A stretch of DNA of 64,000 bases from an uncultured Acidobacteriota bacterium (GTDB lineage Bacteria; Acidobacteriota; UBA6911; CAINFC01). This document shows, in pieces, positions 1 through 9,257 of the stretch. The stretch is from the NCBI GenBank assembly GCA_903847975.1, contig CAINFC010000198.1, forward strand, positions 41,477 to 105,476, given 5' to 3'. Below the pieces are notes generated by a model, which had not been told where the DNA came from, did no database searches, and worked only from the letters and a program-made list of their open reading frames with translations. A program made the translations under genes and the position numbers. Within the stretch, counting starts at the first letter, position 1; every line of letters begins with the position of its first letter.

Positions 1-2145
1 GGCGGGAGGGGCCGCCGGCTTCGGAGCAGGCTCTTCCGGCTTTTCGGTGATCTTGATCTGGCCGGCTTTCTCCATGGCCTGGAAGTAGGAAAGCAGGTCA
101 TCAACGGCAATCGGCTCGAATTCGCCGGATAGAAAATCCCTGATTTCCAGGATGCTCTTTTTGCGCTTCATCAGCTCGGAAAGCTCGGATTGCATGTGGG
201 AAGGAACCAGCCTGCGGGCGGCGGCCAGCTCCGGGTTACCTTCGCCGCGCATTCCCCGCATTCCGCCGAACTCGCCCTGTCCGCCGACGCGCTCCGGAAT
301 TTTCCGCGCCGCCGCTTTTTCCGCATCGCTTGGGACGGGCTCGATGACGGCGATATGCATCCGATCGGCCTGCAGCTGATAAAAAGCGCGCACTTCGTTT
401 TTCAGGGCCTCTCCCCTCTGGCCAACCAGGGCAGCCAGAGGAGCCAGCTTTTTCTGCGCTTCCTCCGGCTGATTAAAAAGCACCGCGGAAGAGAGCACCA
501 CCGCTTTTTCGACTTCCGTCTGATGGCGGACCGCGTTGAGCGCCTCCTTGAAGGAATGGGACAGCCCGGCCGGATCGGAGGTGTCGGCCAGGTAGCCCAG
601 CCCTTTGCGTTCCGCCTCGCCCATCCTCTCCGTGGCGCGGGCCATGGATTCCGCCGCCAGGCGGGAGGCGATCGGGTCGTCGGCCGCCGCCAGGGTCTGA
701 AGCACGCTCAGGGCGACCACCGCGGCGCGCTTCAGCTGCGTGGAGTCCAGTACGTTGGGCAGATCGTGGGAGGAGTGATAGTAGAGATCCCGCCAGGTAA
801 TGAACATCAGCGCCGGAATGCCCTGGCTGAGGAACATGGCGTGATCGCTGGCGCCGTAGTATTTTTCGACTTTGATGTAAAAGGGATCCCGGCTGCCGTT
901 CGGCGAGACCACCGGCAGGGTGAACCCGTAGCTGTTGCTGCGGTAGCGGACTCTTTCCCGGTTGAGCTCGGCGATCAGCTCCAGGAAATGTTGGCCCAGG
1001 TCGTTCAGGTAGGTGGGGGTGGTGTCCGGCGTGCGGTGCATCATCCAGAAGGCGCCATTGGCAGCCAGGCGAAGCCCTTCCATGTCGAAATTCAAATCGG
1101 CAATCAGCCGCTTTTTGATCTCCTCGTTTTTGTTGAGCCAGGCCAGGGTGCCGGATATTTCCGGAACCCAGATGAAATGGATATCCCGCCGGGGCTTCGG
1201 CAGCTTGCCCTCGGCGACCAGGCGCAGCAGGGTGCGTCCCACTTCCAGGGTCAGCGCACAGCCGGAGGCATCATCGTTGGCGCCCTGTTTGAGATAGCCT
1301 TCGAACAGGTGGCCGGAGACGGCGATGGCCTGCGTGGAGCTGCCGTCGCCGGGGATGACGGCGTGAACCAGCTCCAGCTCCCCGGGTGCGGAGGCCGATT
1401 GAATGATCGAGCGCAGGCGGATTTTTTCGCCGCCGGCCAGCCGGGCGGCCAGCTGGCGGCCCATCTGCGGAGAAATGGACCAGCCGAAGGCCGGCTTTTT
1501 ATCTTTGGGAGCCATGGGGCTGACGCTCTGAAATCCGACCTGGGTGCTGTCTTCTTCCGGGTGGATGGGATTGAAGCTGAGGATGCCCACCGCCCCGCGC
1601 TCATTGGCGGCCTGCCGCTGCAGGGCGAAGGTCGAGGCGGAGCCCAGCACGATTTTTCCGGCCACATCCTTCCCCTGGTAATCCTCTGCCCGGCCTCCAA
1701 AACCGACATCGATGAGCTCCGCGGTTGTTTCCCCGCTGGGGCTGCCGGAAGCCAGAAATGCGGCGATATCATAGATGTCGCACAGCTTTTCCGGGCGGGG
1801 GCCTTCGATCCAAAGCTCTCCCCGGACGGGATACCAGGTGCTGCGGCTGTCAGGAAGCGACACGATCTCAACGTTCTGGAAGCCGAATTCCCTGGCGTAG
1901 CGGGCGATGGTGGCGCTTTCCCGGAAGTTGCCCTCGAACTCCGACTTGGGGCGGATGCGCACATAGGGGACCATCTCCTGCACATACTGCAGGGCCCTCT
2001 CTCCGGAGGCTTCATTGATGACGCTATAGAGCTGATCCCAGGGCAGAATCGAGCGGTCTTCCTTCTCCTGCGCGGGCAGCGGTGAAAAGGTGAGGAAAAG
2101 GGCGAAAAGAAACCGACCGACCCCAAAACGCTTCCAACCATCCAT
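1..2145 (-). CDS. Secreted M28-family zinc peptidase (C-terminus beyond window)
   Basis: Zinc-dependent exopeptidase of the M28 family, probably acting outside the cytoplasm. The frame is open from the ATG at 2145 to the window edge (715 codons, no stop), so the C-terminus is missing. ATG 2145 has a GGGAG ribosome site 7 bases upstream and begins a signal peptide (FLFALFLTFSPLPAQ). Family metal ligands are recognisable: H278 in GHLFEG, D291 in ANDDASG, E329 in VPEISGT, D354 in DMEG and H435 in ASDHAMF. The part after about residue 560 is a helical, Ala/Pro-rich extension longer than a plain M28 domain. A long plus-strand frame over 190-2085 is antisense shadow. Substrate unknown. Confidence 0.9.
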   Translation of the reverse strand, partial: MDGWKRFGVGRFLFALFLTFSPLPAQEKEDRSILPWDQLYSVINEASGERALQYVQEMVPYVRIRPKSEFEGNFRESATIARYAREFGFQNVEIVSLPDSRSTWYPVRGELWIEGPRPEKLCDIYDIAAFLASGSPSGETTAELIDVGFGGRAEDYQGKDVAGKIVLGSASTFALQRQAANERGAVGILSFNPIHPEEDSTQVGFQSVSPMAPKDKKPAFGWSISPQMGRQLAARLAGGEKIRLRSIIQSASAPGELELVHAVIPGDGSSTQAIAVSGHLFEGYLKQGANDDASGCALTLEVGRTLLRLVAEGKLPKPRRDIHFIWVPEISGTLAWLNKNEEIKKRLIADLNFDMEGLRLAANGAFWMMHRTPDTTPTYLNDLGQHFLELIAELNRERVRYRSNSYGFTLPVVSPNGSRDPFYIKVEKYYGASDHAMFLSQGIPALMFITWRDLYYHSSHDLPNVLDSTQLKRAAVVALSVLQTLAAADDPIASRLAAESMARATERMGEAERKGLGYLADTSDPAGLSHSFKEALNAVRHQTEVEKAVVLSSAVLFNQPEEAQKKLAPLAALVGQRGEALKNEVRAFYQLQADRMHIAVIEPVPSDAEKAAARKIPERVGGQGEFGGMRGMRGEGNPELAAARRLVPSHMQSELSELMKRKKSILEIRDFLSGEFEPIAVDDLLSYFQAMEKAGQIKITEKPEEPAPKPAAPPA

Positions 2146-2510
2146 AATAATCTCCCATGAAAAAACGGCAATCAAAAACGGGTGGCGGCCCGCCTTCCAC
2201 CCGGGCGGTGAATCGTAGATCGTCCTCCTGCGGCTCTCTGACGGCTTCCTTCCCGTCCGCAGGAGGAAGCCGATCCCTCCAGGGACCGCTAATGGTATCA
2301 ACAAACTCCTGCCGTGGGAAGTAGGCCCACCGCCGCAAGGCAACTTAAACATTCCCTGGAAGGAGAGCTTGTGAGGAAGGAGGTAAGCATTGGGTCTTTT
2401 TTTCCAGCTTGGAATTCAGCAGGGTGCTCGAATTTTTTAAATCCCTGGATTTCCGCCGTCAGGCGGTTGTCGGCGGTAGTTGACGGGAAGCAGTTAATAG
2501 CAAGATGTCT
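2146..2510. other. Intergenic region upstream of the M28 peptidase
   Basis: A 365-base gap between the stop of the GT-C gene and the start of the peptidase. It must hold the peptidase promoter, but I see no good -35/-10 pair. It contains the 11-bp inverted repeat listed separately and a GC-rich hairpin around 2180-2202. No convincing coding frame, tRNA or known riboswitch was recognised. Confidence 0.5.
2223..2269. repeat. 11-bp inverted repeat in peptidase leader
   Basis: Arms TCCTCCTGCGG (2223-2233) and CCGCAGGAGGA (2259-2269) are perfectly complementary with a 25-base loop. In minus-strand RNA this would form a stem about 80 bases before the peptidase start. It could be a leader structure; no T-run follows, so it is not an ordinary terminator. 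Confidence 0.55.
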
Positions 2511-5111
2511 TTATGGCTTTTGGGAATTTTGCACCTTCGTATTTATTAATTGAACACGAACCTGCGCCAGCATGACGCCGAGGTTTCTGGCATCCTGGCT
2601 GTGGGATTGGCGCATCGGATTCCAGGTGTTGGTCTCCAACCGTAATTCGGATACCCCGTTTTCTGAAACATCCGGACGCGGTGCCAGGTGAAAACGATAG
2701 GCGGTCATATCGTTGGCTGCCTGAAATTGCCCGATGCGCGCCTGATCGAAATAAACGGTAACCGCGGCAGGGGGTGCGCCGGCCGGGCGGCCTCCTGCCA
2801 ACAGCAAACTCAGTTCTGCCTCTTTTCCGGCAACCATTGCCGGAATTCGAATCCGACAGAGATCTTTGGTCCAGCGATAGGAAAGTCCTCCGGCGAGAAC
2901 TTCCCGGTCGTGAAATCCTTCGATAATTGAGGCCTGGTCTTTTTCGCCCAGATTCAATAAAAACGGGTTTTCTTCGGACAGCGGCCCAAAGGCTTGAGCA
3001 ACAGGTACCAGACGGCAAATCTGCAAGGATGGCGCCCAGGATTCGACTTGTATTGGAAAATGGTCGTAGGTACGTTCCAGACGAGGCATATTCCAATGAA
3101 ATGGAGTCTCCGCAATGCAGGAATAGTCCTTCAAGGGAAAGGAAGGGGTTGGATTGATTAAGTATACGGACCGTTTTTCCGAATGCCATTGCTCCACCAG
3201 TTTTGCCAGCAACGGCTCCTTGGGATTTTCGCTTTGCAGGACCAGAACGGTTTGGGAGAAAAGTACCGTAAGCGGCTGCGGCAAATTGTCGGCGACGGCC
3301 GAGCGAGGAAAAAGCAGGATGGATCCCGGTGCGAATTTCCCCGCCAGCGCCTGAAGCTGAGACCAGGCTCCATGATTTTCGAGGTGCGTGAAAATAGGCT
3401 GGCTGGTTTTCAGAAACATTACCGCCAGAAGAGCTGCCACGCATAGTCTGAAGAAAAGCCAGCCCAAGGAGAGGATCCGTGGCTCGGTGCGTTTCCACGA
3501 CAGCAGACCATAGGAGGCGGTCAGCAGCAGGGCAGGGATAACCTCCGGAAGGAAACGTCGAATGGCCCAGGGTTGTAAAGGGGTTACGGCGGCATTCGGC
3601 AAATAGAGCAAGACGTACAGGCCCAGAATTCCAAGAAAAGGAAGCAGGATGCCGGCCGGCTTTCTCAACCACAGAAGAGCGGCTCCGGCGATTCCGAGGA
3701 ACAATCCCAGCGGGGTCAGATACCAATTCAGCCAGATGACAGGGGAAACAGTTGAAAAAGACGGCTGAAGAGTACTGGCCAGGTACATTTGCTTCCAATA
3801 GGCAAGTTCATCGGGAAGAAAAACCAAGCCGACGATAACCGGTGCGCAGATACCGGCGGCCGTTACCCATTTCCTGTCCTGCCAGAGGTCTCGCAGTTTC
3901 CCGGCAACCGGCTGGCGCCAAATCCAGGTGGCGGCAATGGCTGCCGCCAGAATGCTCAGCCCCAGGACTATTCTTGTCAGGCGTGCCGGGCTGGCCTGAA
4001 AGCTCCATAAGGAAATAACATAGCCGGAAGCGAAGAGGGCCGCATGAACCAGCCCATGAAAGAAAACGAGGGAAACCGGCCATAAAAACCAGCGAATCTC
4101 TTTGGAAGAGGTTCCGTAAGCCAGATACCGGATCAGAACGATTAAGGTCACCAGACCGATCGCCGGGAAAGTGTCCACGCGGGTAAAAAACAGCTGCCCC
4201 ATTCCGATCCCAGCCAGCAAGGCCGGATAGGACTGATTGGTTTTCCAAAATAATGCCAGGCAAAAGAGAGACCCCCAAAGCAAAGCCTGGGTGGCCATCT
4301 CCGATGTGGAGTAACGGGCGAACCAAATCTGGCTGAAATTGATGGTCAGAAGGAAAGTCGCCAGGATCGCCACGGAAGATCCGAAAACCTGCCGTCCCAG
4401 CGAGAAGACCCCCAGGAGGGCCAGAAGGCCAAAAAACGGCGTGGTGAAAAAGGCGCCGGACATTCCGAATAGGCCATAAAACAGTGCGATCCAAATAGGA
4501 AATAGATGAAAAAAGCTGGCCTGTACAATTCCTTGGGAGGTGTTCCGGATATGAAACGCTCCGGGGAAGCGGATGTATTCATTCGTCGATCGAACAAACG
4601 TCAACAGCTCGGAATAGGCCTCTTCAGGAAATCGAGCCAGGTCCTTATCGACATGAAACAGCGACCCGTTGCGCGCCAGGTGGATTCCGTTGAGCAGGTA
4701 CACGCCCGCATCGTCCATGACCAGCACGGTTTCCGCCGGGCGGCTGAAAAGCCATCCGGCGAAAACCAGCAGCAGACATAGAGCCATGGTCCATCCTTCC
4801 GGACGCGGATGGGGAGCGAACCGTAATGGAAGCAGCGTCTTCCGATTTTTATAAATCGCTCCCAGAAATCCAAGTGACAGGAGACCTACCGATAGAAGCA
4901 GGGCGGAAAGAGAAAAAGAACCCAGCTCAGTTAGGATAATTCCGAAAAAAGAAAGGATGCACACGCTTCCGAATACAGACAGCAGGAGGGTATGGCCAGG
5001 CTGAGAGCGGCAACCTTTTCCCGAGGTTCCGAGGTGAAGAGCCAGGCGCCCCGGCCCATAAAGAAAGACTAAAAAAACGAGTAAGGGCAGAAAAAGGGAG
5101 AAGAGTTTCAC
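2511..5111 (-). CDS. GT-C (ArnT/PMT-like) membrane glycosyltransferase
   Basis: Integral membrane protein of 866 residues, probably transferring a sugar from a lipid carrier on the outer face of the membrane. Many hydrophobic segments fill the first ~560 residues; the acidic motif MDDAGVYLLNG (D133-D134) lies in the first large loop, as in GT39/GT83-type GT-C enzymes. A soluble ~300-residue C-terminal region follows. The GTG at 5111 is chosen because it lies 5 bases after the stop of the upstream glycosyltransferase, has AGGA before it, and leads straight into the first membrane segment (KLFSLFLPLLVFLVF). Last gene of the glycan operon. Acceptor and donor unknown. Confidence 0.75.
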   Translation of the reverse strand: MKLFSLFLPLLVFLVFLYGPGRLALHLGTSGKGCRSQPGHTLLLSVFGSVCILSFFGIILTELGSFSLSALLLSVGLLSLGFLGAIYKNRKTLLPLRFAPHPRPEGWTMALCLLLVFAGWLFSRPAETVLVMDDAGVYLLNGIHLARNGSLFHVDKDLARFPEEAYSELLTFVRSTNEYIRFPGAFHIRNTSQGIVQASFFHLFPIWIALFYGLFGMSGAFFTTPFFGLLALLGVFSLGRQVFGSSVAILATFLLTINFSQIWFARYSTSEMATQALLWGSLFCLALFWKTNQSYPALLAGIGMGQLFFTRVDTFPAIGLVTLIVLIRYLAYGTSSKEIRWFLWPVSLVFFHGLVHAALFASGYVISLWSFQASPARLTRIVLGLSILAAAIAATWIWRQPVAGKLRDLWQDRKWVTAAGICAPVIVGLVFLPDELAYWKQMYLASTLQPSFSTVSPVIWLNWYLTPLGLFLGIAGAALLWLRKPAGILLPFLGILGLYVLLYLPNAAVTPLQPWAIRRFLPEVIPALLLTASYGLLSWKRTEPRILSLGWLFFRLCVAALLAVMFLKTSQPIFTHLENHGAWSQLQALAGKFAPGSILLFPRSAVADNLPQPLTVLFSQTVLVLQSENPKEPLLAKLVEQWHSEKRSVYLINPTPSFPLKDYSCIAETPFHWNMPRLERTYDHFPIQVESWAPSLQICRLVPVAQAFGPLSEENPFLLNLGEKDQASIIEGFHDREVLAGGLSYRWTKDLCRIRIPAMVAGKEAELSLLLAGGRPAGAPPAAVTVYFDQARIGQFQAANDMTAYRFHLAPRPDVSENGVSELRLETNTWNPMRQSHSQDARNLGVMLAQVRVQLINTKVQNSQKP

Positions 5112-5116
5112 TGTTC

Positions 5117-6358
5117 CTATCGGACGGCGGAAAGGGTTTTTTCGTAGACGGCCAGTGTTTCTCGGGCTGCTCTGGCCCAGGAGAATTGAGCGGCGCGTTG
5201 CAACCCCATCTGCCCCAGTTGCGTCCGACGATGCTCGCTCTCCAACAAACCGGCAATAGCTGCGGCCAATTCGCCGGTGTCCGTTGGTGAAACCATAAGG
5301 CCGGCGTCGCCGACTACTTCCGGCAAAGAGGAAACATTGGAAGTAATGACCGGGACTCCGCATGCCATTGCCTCGAGCACCGGCAGGCCGAAACCCTCAT
5401 ACAAGGAGGGATAGACGAAGATGGATGCTCCGTTCATAAGAACCGGCAAATGTTCCTCGGGAAGGTGATTGGTGAAAATTACCTCTCCGGTGAGACCGGA
5501 ACTTTCCACCTGCCGAAAAAGGTCTTCAAAGAGCCAGCCACGGGTACCGCCCAGGACCAGTTTGCAGCCGCCGTGCCGATTCTGTCGAAACAGCATTTGA
5601 TAGGCGGAAATTAATCGGGAGTAGTTTTTTCGAGGTTCCAGAGTCCCCACGCTCAATAAGTATTTTTGCGGAGCGATTCCATAAGCAGCGGTCCATTCAC
5701 TCAGCAAAGCGGGATCGTGTATGGGGCGGAAGGACTCTGCCGCGGCTTCATAGACGACGCTGATACGGTCTTCGGGAACGCCATAAAGCGCCATCAGGTC
5801 TCGCTTGGTATTTTGCGAAACGGCAATAATATGGTCCGCCTTTTGGGCAACGAACGACATTTTGCTCTGATGCAGACGCAAATTGGCATGAACGTGGAAT
5901 TGGGGGAACAGGTCGGTGGTCAGATCGTGCACGGTTATGATATTGACAGCCTTCCGCTTGTAAAACTGAAGAACATCGGAGGAATGAAAAATATCTACGG
6001 CGTCCAAAGCGGAGTTTAATGAAAGCCATTGCTGGATCCGGGAATACGAATCCCACGGCTTTTGTAGCAGGGCATCGACCCGCCTGGCCGCGGCAGGCCA
6101 CCCTGGAAGGTCGATGCCCTTCCAGTTCGCCAGGCAGCGGCGACGCAAACCCTTGGGGACCACCCGGCGCACATGGGGAGCGGAAAAGAGGCCCAGATCG
6201 GCATGGCAGACCTTGCTGGCGTGAACCGGTTCATAATCCAGAAGAACGAAATCGTGCTGCCGGCCCTCTTCGATCAATTTCTGCAACAACCGGACCGAAT
6301 AATGGAGAACCCCGGCAATCGCCACGTACATCTGGGAAATGTCAAAACCGATCCTCAT
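5117..6358 (-). CDS. GT4-family glycosyltransferase
   Basis: Cytoplasmic nucleotide-sugar glycosyltransferase of 413 residues with a GT-B fold. The C-terminal donor domain has [13 protein letters not shown] and the EX7E-type segment [18 protein letters not shown], typical of GT4 (mannosyltransferase-like) enzymes. ATG 6358 (MRIGFDISQ) begins the expected first beta strand and lies 4 bases after the previous stop. Middle of the glycan operon (methyltransferase, GT2-GT4, GT4, GT4, GT-C), so it probably adds one sugar of a surface polysaccharide or O-antigen-like chain. Sugar specificity cannot be read from sequence. Confidence 0.85.
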   Translation of the reverse strand: MRIGFDISQMYVAIAGVLHYSVRLLQKLIEEGRQHDFVLLDYEPVHASKVCHADLGLFSAPHVRRVVPKGLRRRCLANWKGIDLPGWPAAARRVDALLQKPWDSYSRIQQWLSLNSALDAVDIFHSSDVLQFYKRKAVNIITVHDLTTDLFPQFHVHANLRLHQSKMSFVAQKADHIIAVSQNTKRDLMALYGVPEDRISVVYEAAAESFRPIHDPALLSEWTAAYGIAPQKYLLSVGTLEPRKNYSRLISAYQMLFRQNRHGGCKLVLGGTRGWLFEDLFRQVESSGLTGEVIFTNHLPEEHLPVLMNGASIFVYPSLYEGFGLPVLEAMACGVPVITSNVSSLPEVVGDAGLMVSPTDTGELAAAIAGLLESEHRRTQLGQMGLQRAAQFSWARAARETLAVYEKTLSAVR

Positions 6359-6362
6359 ACAA

Positions 6363-7439
6363 TTACGCCAGGGTGCGCAAATATTCCTCGATGTTCCTGG
6401 CGGACAACTCCCAGGTCCATTTTTCGTGTATGTCACGGCTGGCTTTTAATCCCTTCGCTCGAGCCTCCTCGGGATGCTCCACCACATAACGCATCTGTTT
6501 TCGAAGGTGATCGAGATCCGGATCGGCCCATTTAAATCCTCGATAGTAAGGGCACTTGGCTTTGGCCGGGATCAGGCGTCGAACCTCGATGGGATAGGCG
6601 TTTTCCGAATTCATGAAATCGGTCTGGGCGCTCCAGTTGGTGGCAATAACCGGCAGGCCGCAGGCCATGGCCTCATGAATCGGCATGCCCCATCCTTCTC
6701 CACGCGTGGGAAGAACGAAACAATCGGCCGAGCGGTAAAGCTGGCCCAGCTGCCGGTCGGGAATGGCCTGATTGAAAAGGATGCAAACCGGCGCGCTGTT
6801 TTCCCGCAGCCGCATGGCCTGCAGCTGCCGGGCGACATGAACTCCCGGATCGCGGTTATCCGTTTTGATGATCAGAAGCGTTGGCTCCCCCTGATCGAAT
6901 TCCTCCGTGTAGGCCCGCAGGAGGACCTCGGGCGCCTTCCGTTCCCCCCACTCGAATACCGAAAGGAAAGTGAATGTATCGGATATTTTCTGCCCGGGCA
7001 GCTCCGGGTGAAACTCGCTGCTATGGATCCCCAGCGGCATGACCCGGATAGGCACGGTTACCCCGCTGCGAGAAAAGGTTTCCTTGTTGAAGGTCGACGG
7101 CACGAAGATTTCGTCCATCTGATTGCACCGTTTAACCCAATCCTTGGGAATACCGTCCACCTCCAGCATCGTATAGCCGATTTTGTAGCCGCGATGCCCG
7201 GCACAAAAAAAATCCGGCATAATGTAACTGATCTGCGGGGCGTTCTCCCGAATGGGTTGTTTGGCCAGTTCCCGAAGTATGGGATTCCTTGGAGGGCCTC
7301 CGAAAGGATGTTCTACCGGACGGTAGGTCACGCTCCAGCCGTCTTTCCACATCTGATATGCCAAAGCCTCCGAATGGATCGACAAACCGATCCAACCGCC
7401 CCAGATGGCCTGCCAGACAACGCTGTGTTGCGGTTTCAC
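6363..7439 (-). CDS. GT4-family glycosyltransferase
   Basis: GT-B glycosyltransferase of 358 residues. The GTG start at 7439 shares GTGA with the stop of the upstream gene and has GGGAG 8 bases before it, pointing to translational coupling; the next in-frame start upstream (7472) would overlap more. Visible motifs are WGGWIGLSIHSEALAYQ at the N-terminus (nucleotide-sugar side loop), FLSVFEWGERKAPEVLLRA, and the donor-site segment RGEGWGMPIHEAMACGLPV. Likely sugar transfer in the same surface-glycan pathway as its neighbours. Confidence 0.85.
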   Translation of the reverse strand: MKPQHSVVWQAIWGGWIGLSIHSEALAYQMWKDGWSVTYRPVEHPFGGPPRNPILRELAKQPIRENAPQISYIMPDFFCAGHRGYKIGYTMLEVDGIPKDWVKRCNQMDEIFVPSTFNKETFSRSGVTVPIRVMPLGIHSSEFHPELPGQKISDTFTFLSVFEWGERKAPEVLLRAYTEEFDQGEPTLLIIKTDNRDPGVHVARQLQAMRLRENSAPVCILFNQAIPDRQLGQLYRSADCFVLPTRGEGWGMPIHEAMACGLPVIATNWSAQTDFMNSENAYPIEVRRLIPAKAKCPYYRGFKWADPDLDHLRKQMRYVVEHPEEARAKGLKASRDIHEKWTWELSARNIEEYLRTLA

Positions 7440-9244
7440 AATCCGATCTCCCGTAAGCGATTTTTGATGCATTGTGCGGTATGCCTCCAGGTCCAGCGTT
7501 GTAAAACCGTTTGAGAAGCCAGCAATCCTTTCTTTTCCGCCTCGGTTCGATACCGAAAAACTTCCCTCATCCGCAGCCGCAGGTTTTCCGTGTCGAGATG
7601 GGCATGATAATCGGTGTCCGAATGGAGGGGAGACCGCACGGGATTTACGGACAAAGGATAAGCGTGGTCCTCGGAAACAAACTCCCGATAGGGGCCTCCA
7701 TCCGGGGCGATAACCGGAAGACCGCAGGCCATGGCTTCCAGAGTGGAAATCCTGCCGCTGGCGGTAAAAGACGGCATGATGAAACAATCGCAGGAACGAT
7801 ACAAGCTGGCGGTTTGGTAGCCCGGCAGAAGCGGACAACGGAGCCAGCAGATGGGTGCGGAATTTTCTTTTTGCAAAGGGCGGAGGAGATTTTTCAGATG
7901 GATCTTTCGATCGATTCTCTCGTCTCTCAGGATCAAAAGCACGGCCTCATGAGAGGAGAATTCTTCCAGATAGGAACGTAAGACGGTCATCAGAGAAAAC
8001 GCATCGTTTCCGGTGAAGGCGGATAAGAAAACGAATCGATTGGTCGTCCGGTATGCTTTGATGTTCGGATTCAAGTAATCGGCGTTGACGCCTATGGGCA
8101 TGATGTGAATCGGCTGTCGGACATTAAGGTTCCATAGCTCATCCCGTTCAAAGGCGGATGGCACCCACAACTCGTCCAGGTGTTGGAGGTCTCGGTTGTT
8201 TTCCGCCATGCCAGGATCCCGGAAGCGAAAGCCGATCCGATAGCGCGCTTTCCTTTTCCCGGAGATTTCCGCCGGGCCGCACCACACTTCAGGAATGCGG
8301 GAACCGGTCGAGTGCATCCGCATTTCATTCAGCTTGTAACGGGTACTGGAGGTTTCCAGTTCTTCCCCTTCCAGCGGACAGGTCAAGTGAACGGCGACGT
8401 GGGCTTCGTCCAGCGCGATGGCGGCCTGTCGGGATAATTTGTCGTACCGGAACTGAGAGTCGCGGGTTGCTGTCCAGGCCAGGTTGACATCGTAACAGTC
8501 CTGTAAATACTTTTTCCATTTTCCGATAAAGATCCGCTGGGATTTCTTAAACATGTCGGAAAAATCGACTTTGTTCACTTTTGTACTGGTGTTTTCGAAG
8601 TGAACCAGAAGCGGTCCGCCGGCGCAAACAACTTTGAAGCCCGCCTTTCGGGCACGAAGGCAGAAGTCCGTGTCTTCAAAGTAGGAAAAGAAGGCTTCGT
8701 CCAGCATGCCGATTTTTTCCACCAATTCCCGCCGTATATACATGCAGGCGGCCACAACGGATTCCACCTCGCGGGTCTGGTTGAACTGATTGATATTTTT
8801 TTCATTGTTGCCGATATGCTGCCCCCAAAAGGTGGCGAGGGGCATGAAAGTACCGGCATGCAGGAAGGTCCCTTTACCGTCCAGGAGACGAACGCCAATG
8901 ATTCCGATGTCCGGATCGCTCTCCGCCAGACGGCGAACCTGCTTGAGCCAGTCCGGCTGCGTGATGATCATGTCATTATTCAACAGGACCAGGTCGGAGG
9001 CCGGATCGCTGGCGCCAATGCCGATATTGTTACCCTTCACAAATCCGAGGTTCCGGTCATTGCGGATCAGTGTAATCCACGGCAGGCTTTCCAGATAAGC
9101 GATTGTGCCGTCCGTGCTGCCGTTGTCGACAACAATCACACGATAGTTATCTTCCGCGGGGGTCTTTTCGCGAAGCGAGGTGAGGCAAAGCCTGGTAAAA
9201 TCCAGCCCGTTCCAGGTCAGGATAATGATCGATATGGGTCGCAA
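7436..9244 (-). CDS. Bifunctional GT2-GT4 glycosyltransferase fusion
   Basis: A 602-residue protein joining two glycosyltransferase domains. Residues 1 to about 250 are GT2 (GT-A fold): ISIIILTWNG, VVDNGSTDGT and the LLNNDM metal site. From about 260 to the end a GT-B/GT4 domain follows, with the donor-binding segment SGRISTLEAMACGLPV. The only plausible start is TTG 9244, 13 bases after the upstream stop with AGGA upstream; ATG is absent at the domain edge. Two consecutive sugar additions by one polypeptide are likely, as in processive O-antigen assembly. The last 4 bases overlap the next gene. Confidence 0.85.
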   Translation of the reverse strand: MRPISIIILTWNGLDFTRLCLTSLREKTPAEDNYRVIVVDNGSTDGTIAYLESLPWITLIRNDRNLGFVKGNNIGIGASDPASDLVLLNNDMIITQPDWLKQVRRLAESDPDIGIIGVRLLDGKGTFLHAGTFMPLATFWGQHIGNNEKNINQFNQTREVESVVAACMYIRRELVEKIGMLDEAFFSYFEDTDFCLRARKAGFKVVCAGGPLLVHFENTSTKVNKVDFSDMFKKSQRIFIGKWKKYLQDCYDVNLAWTATRDSQFRYDKLSRQAAIALDEAHVAVHLTCPLEGEELETSSTRYKLNEMRMHSTGSRIPEVWCGPAEISGKRKARYRIGFRFRDPGMAENNRDLQHLDELWVPSAFERDELWNLNVRQPIHIMPIGVNADYLNPNIKAYRTTNRFVFLSAFTGNDAFSLMTVLRSYLEEFSSHEAVLLILRDERIDRKIHLKNLLRPLQKENSAPICWLRCPLLPGYQTASLYRSCDCFIMPSFTASGRISTLEAMACGLPVIAPDGGPYREFVSEDHAYPLSVNPVRSPLHSDTDYHAHLDTENLRLRMREVFRYRTEAEKKGLLASQTVLQRWTWRHTAQCIKNRLREIGL

Positions 9245-9257
9245 CTGGCTTATGATC

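Noticed and set aside
190..2085. 631-codon plus-strand open frame
   Set aside because: Antisense to the M28 peptidase, whose minus frame has a signal peptide and all metal-ligand motifs; the plus translation matches no family and reflects high-GC codon structure.
2146..2510. Riboswitch upstream of the peptidase
   Set aside because: Only a simple stem is visible; no conserved core of a known riboswitch class could be identified.
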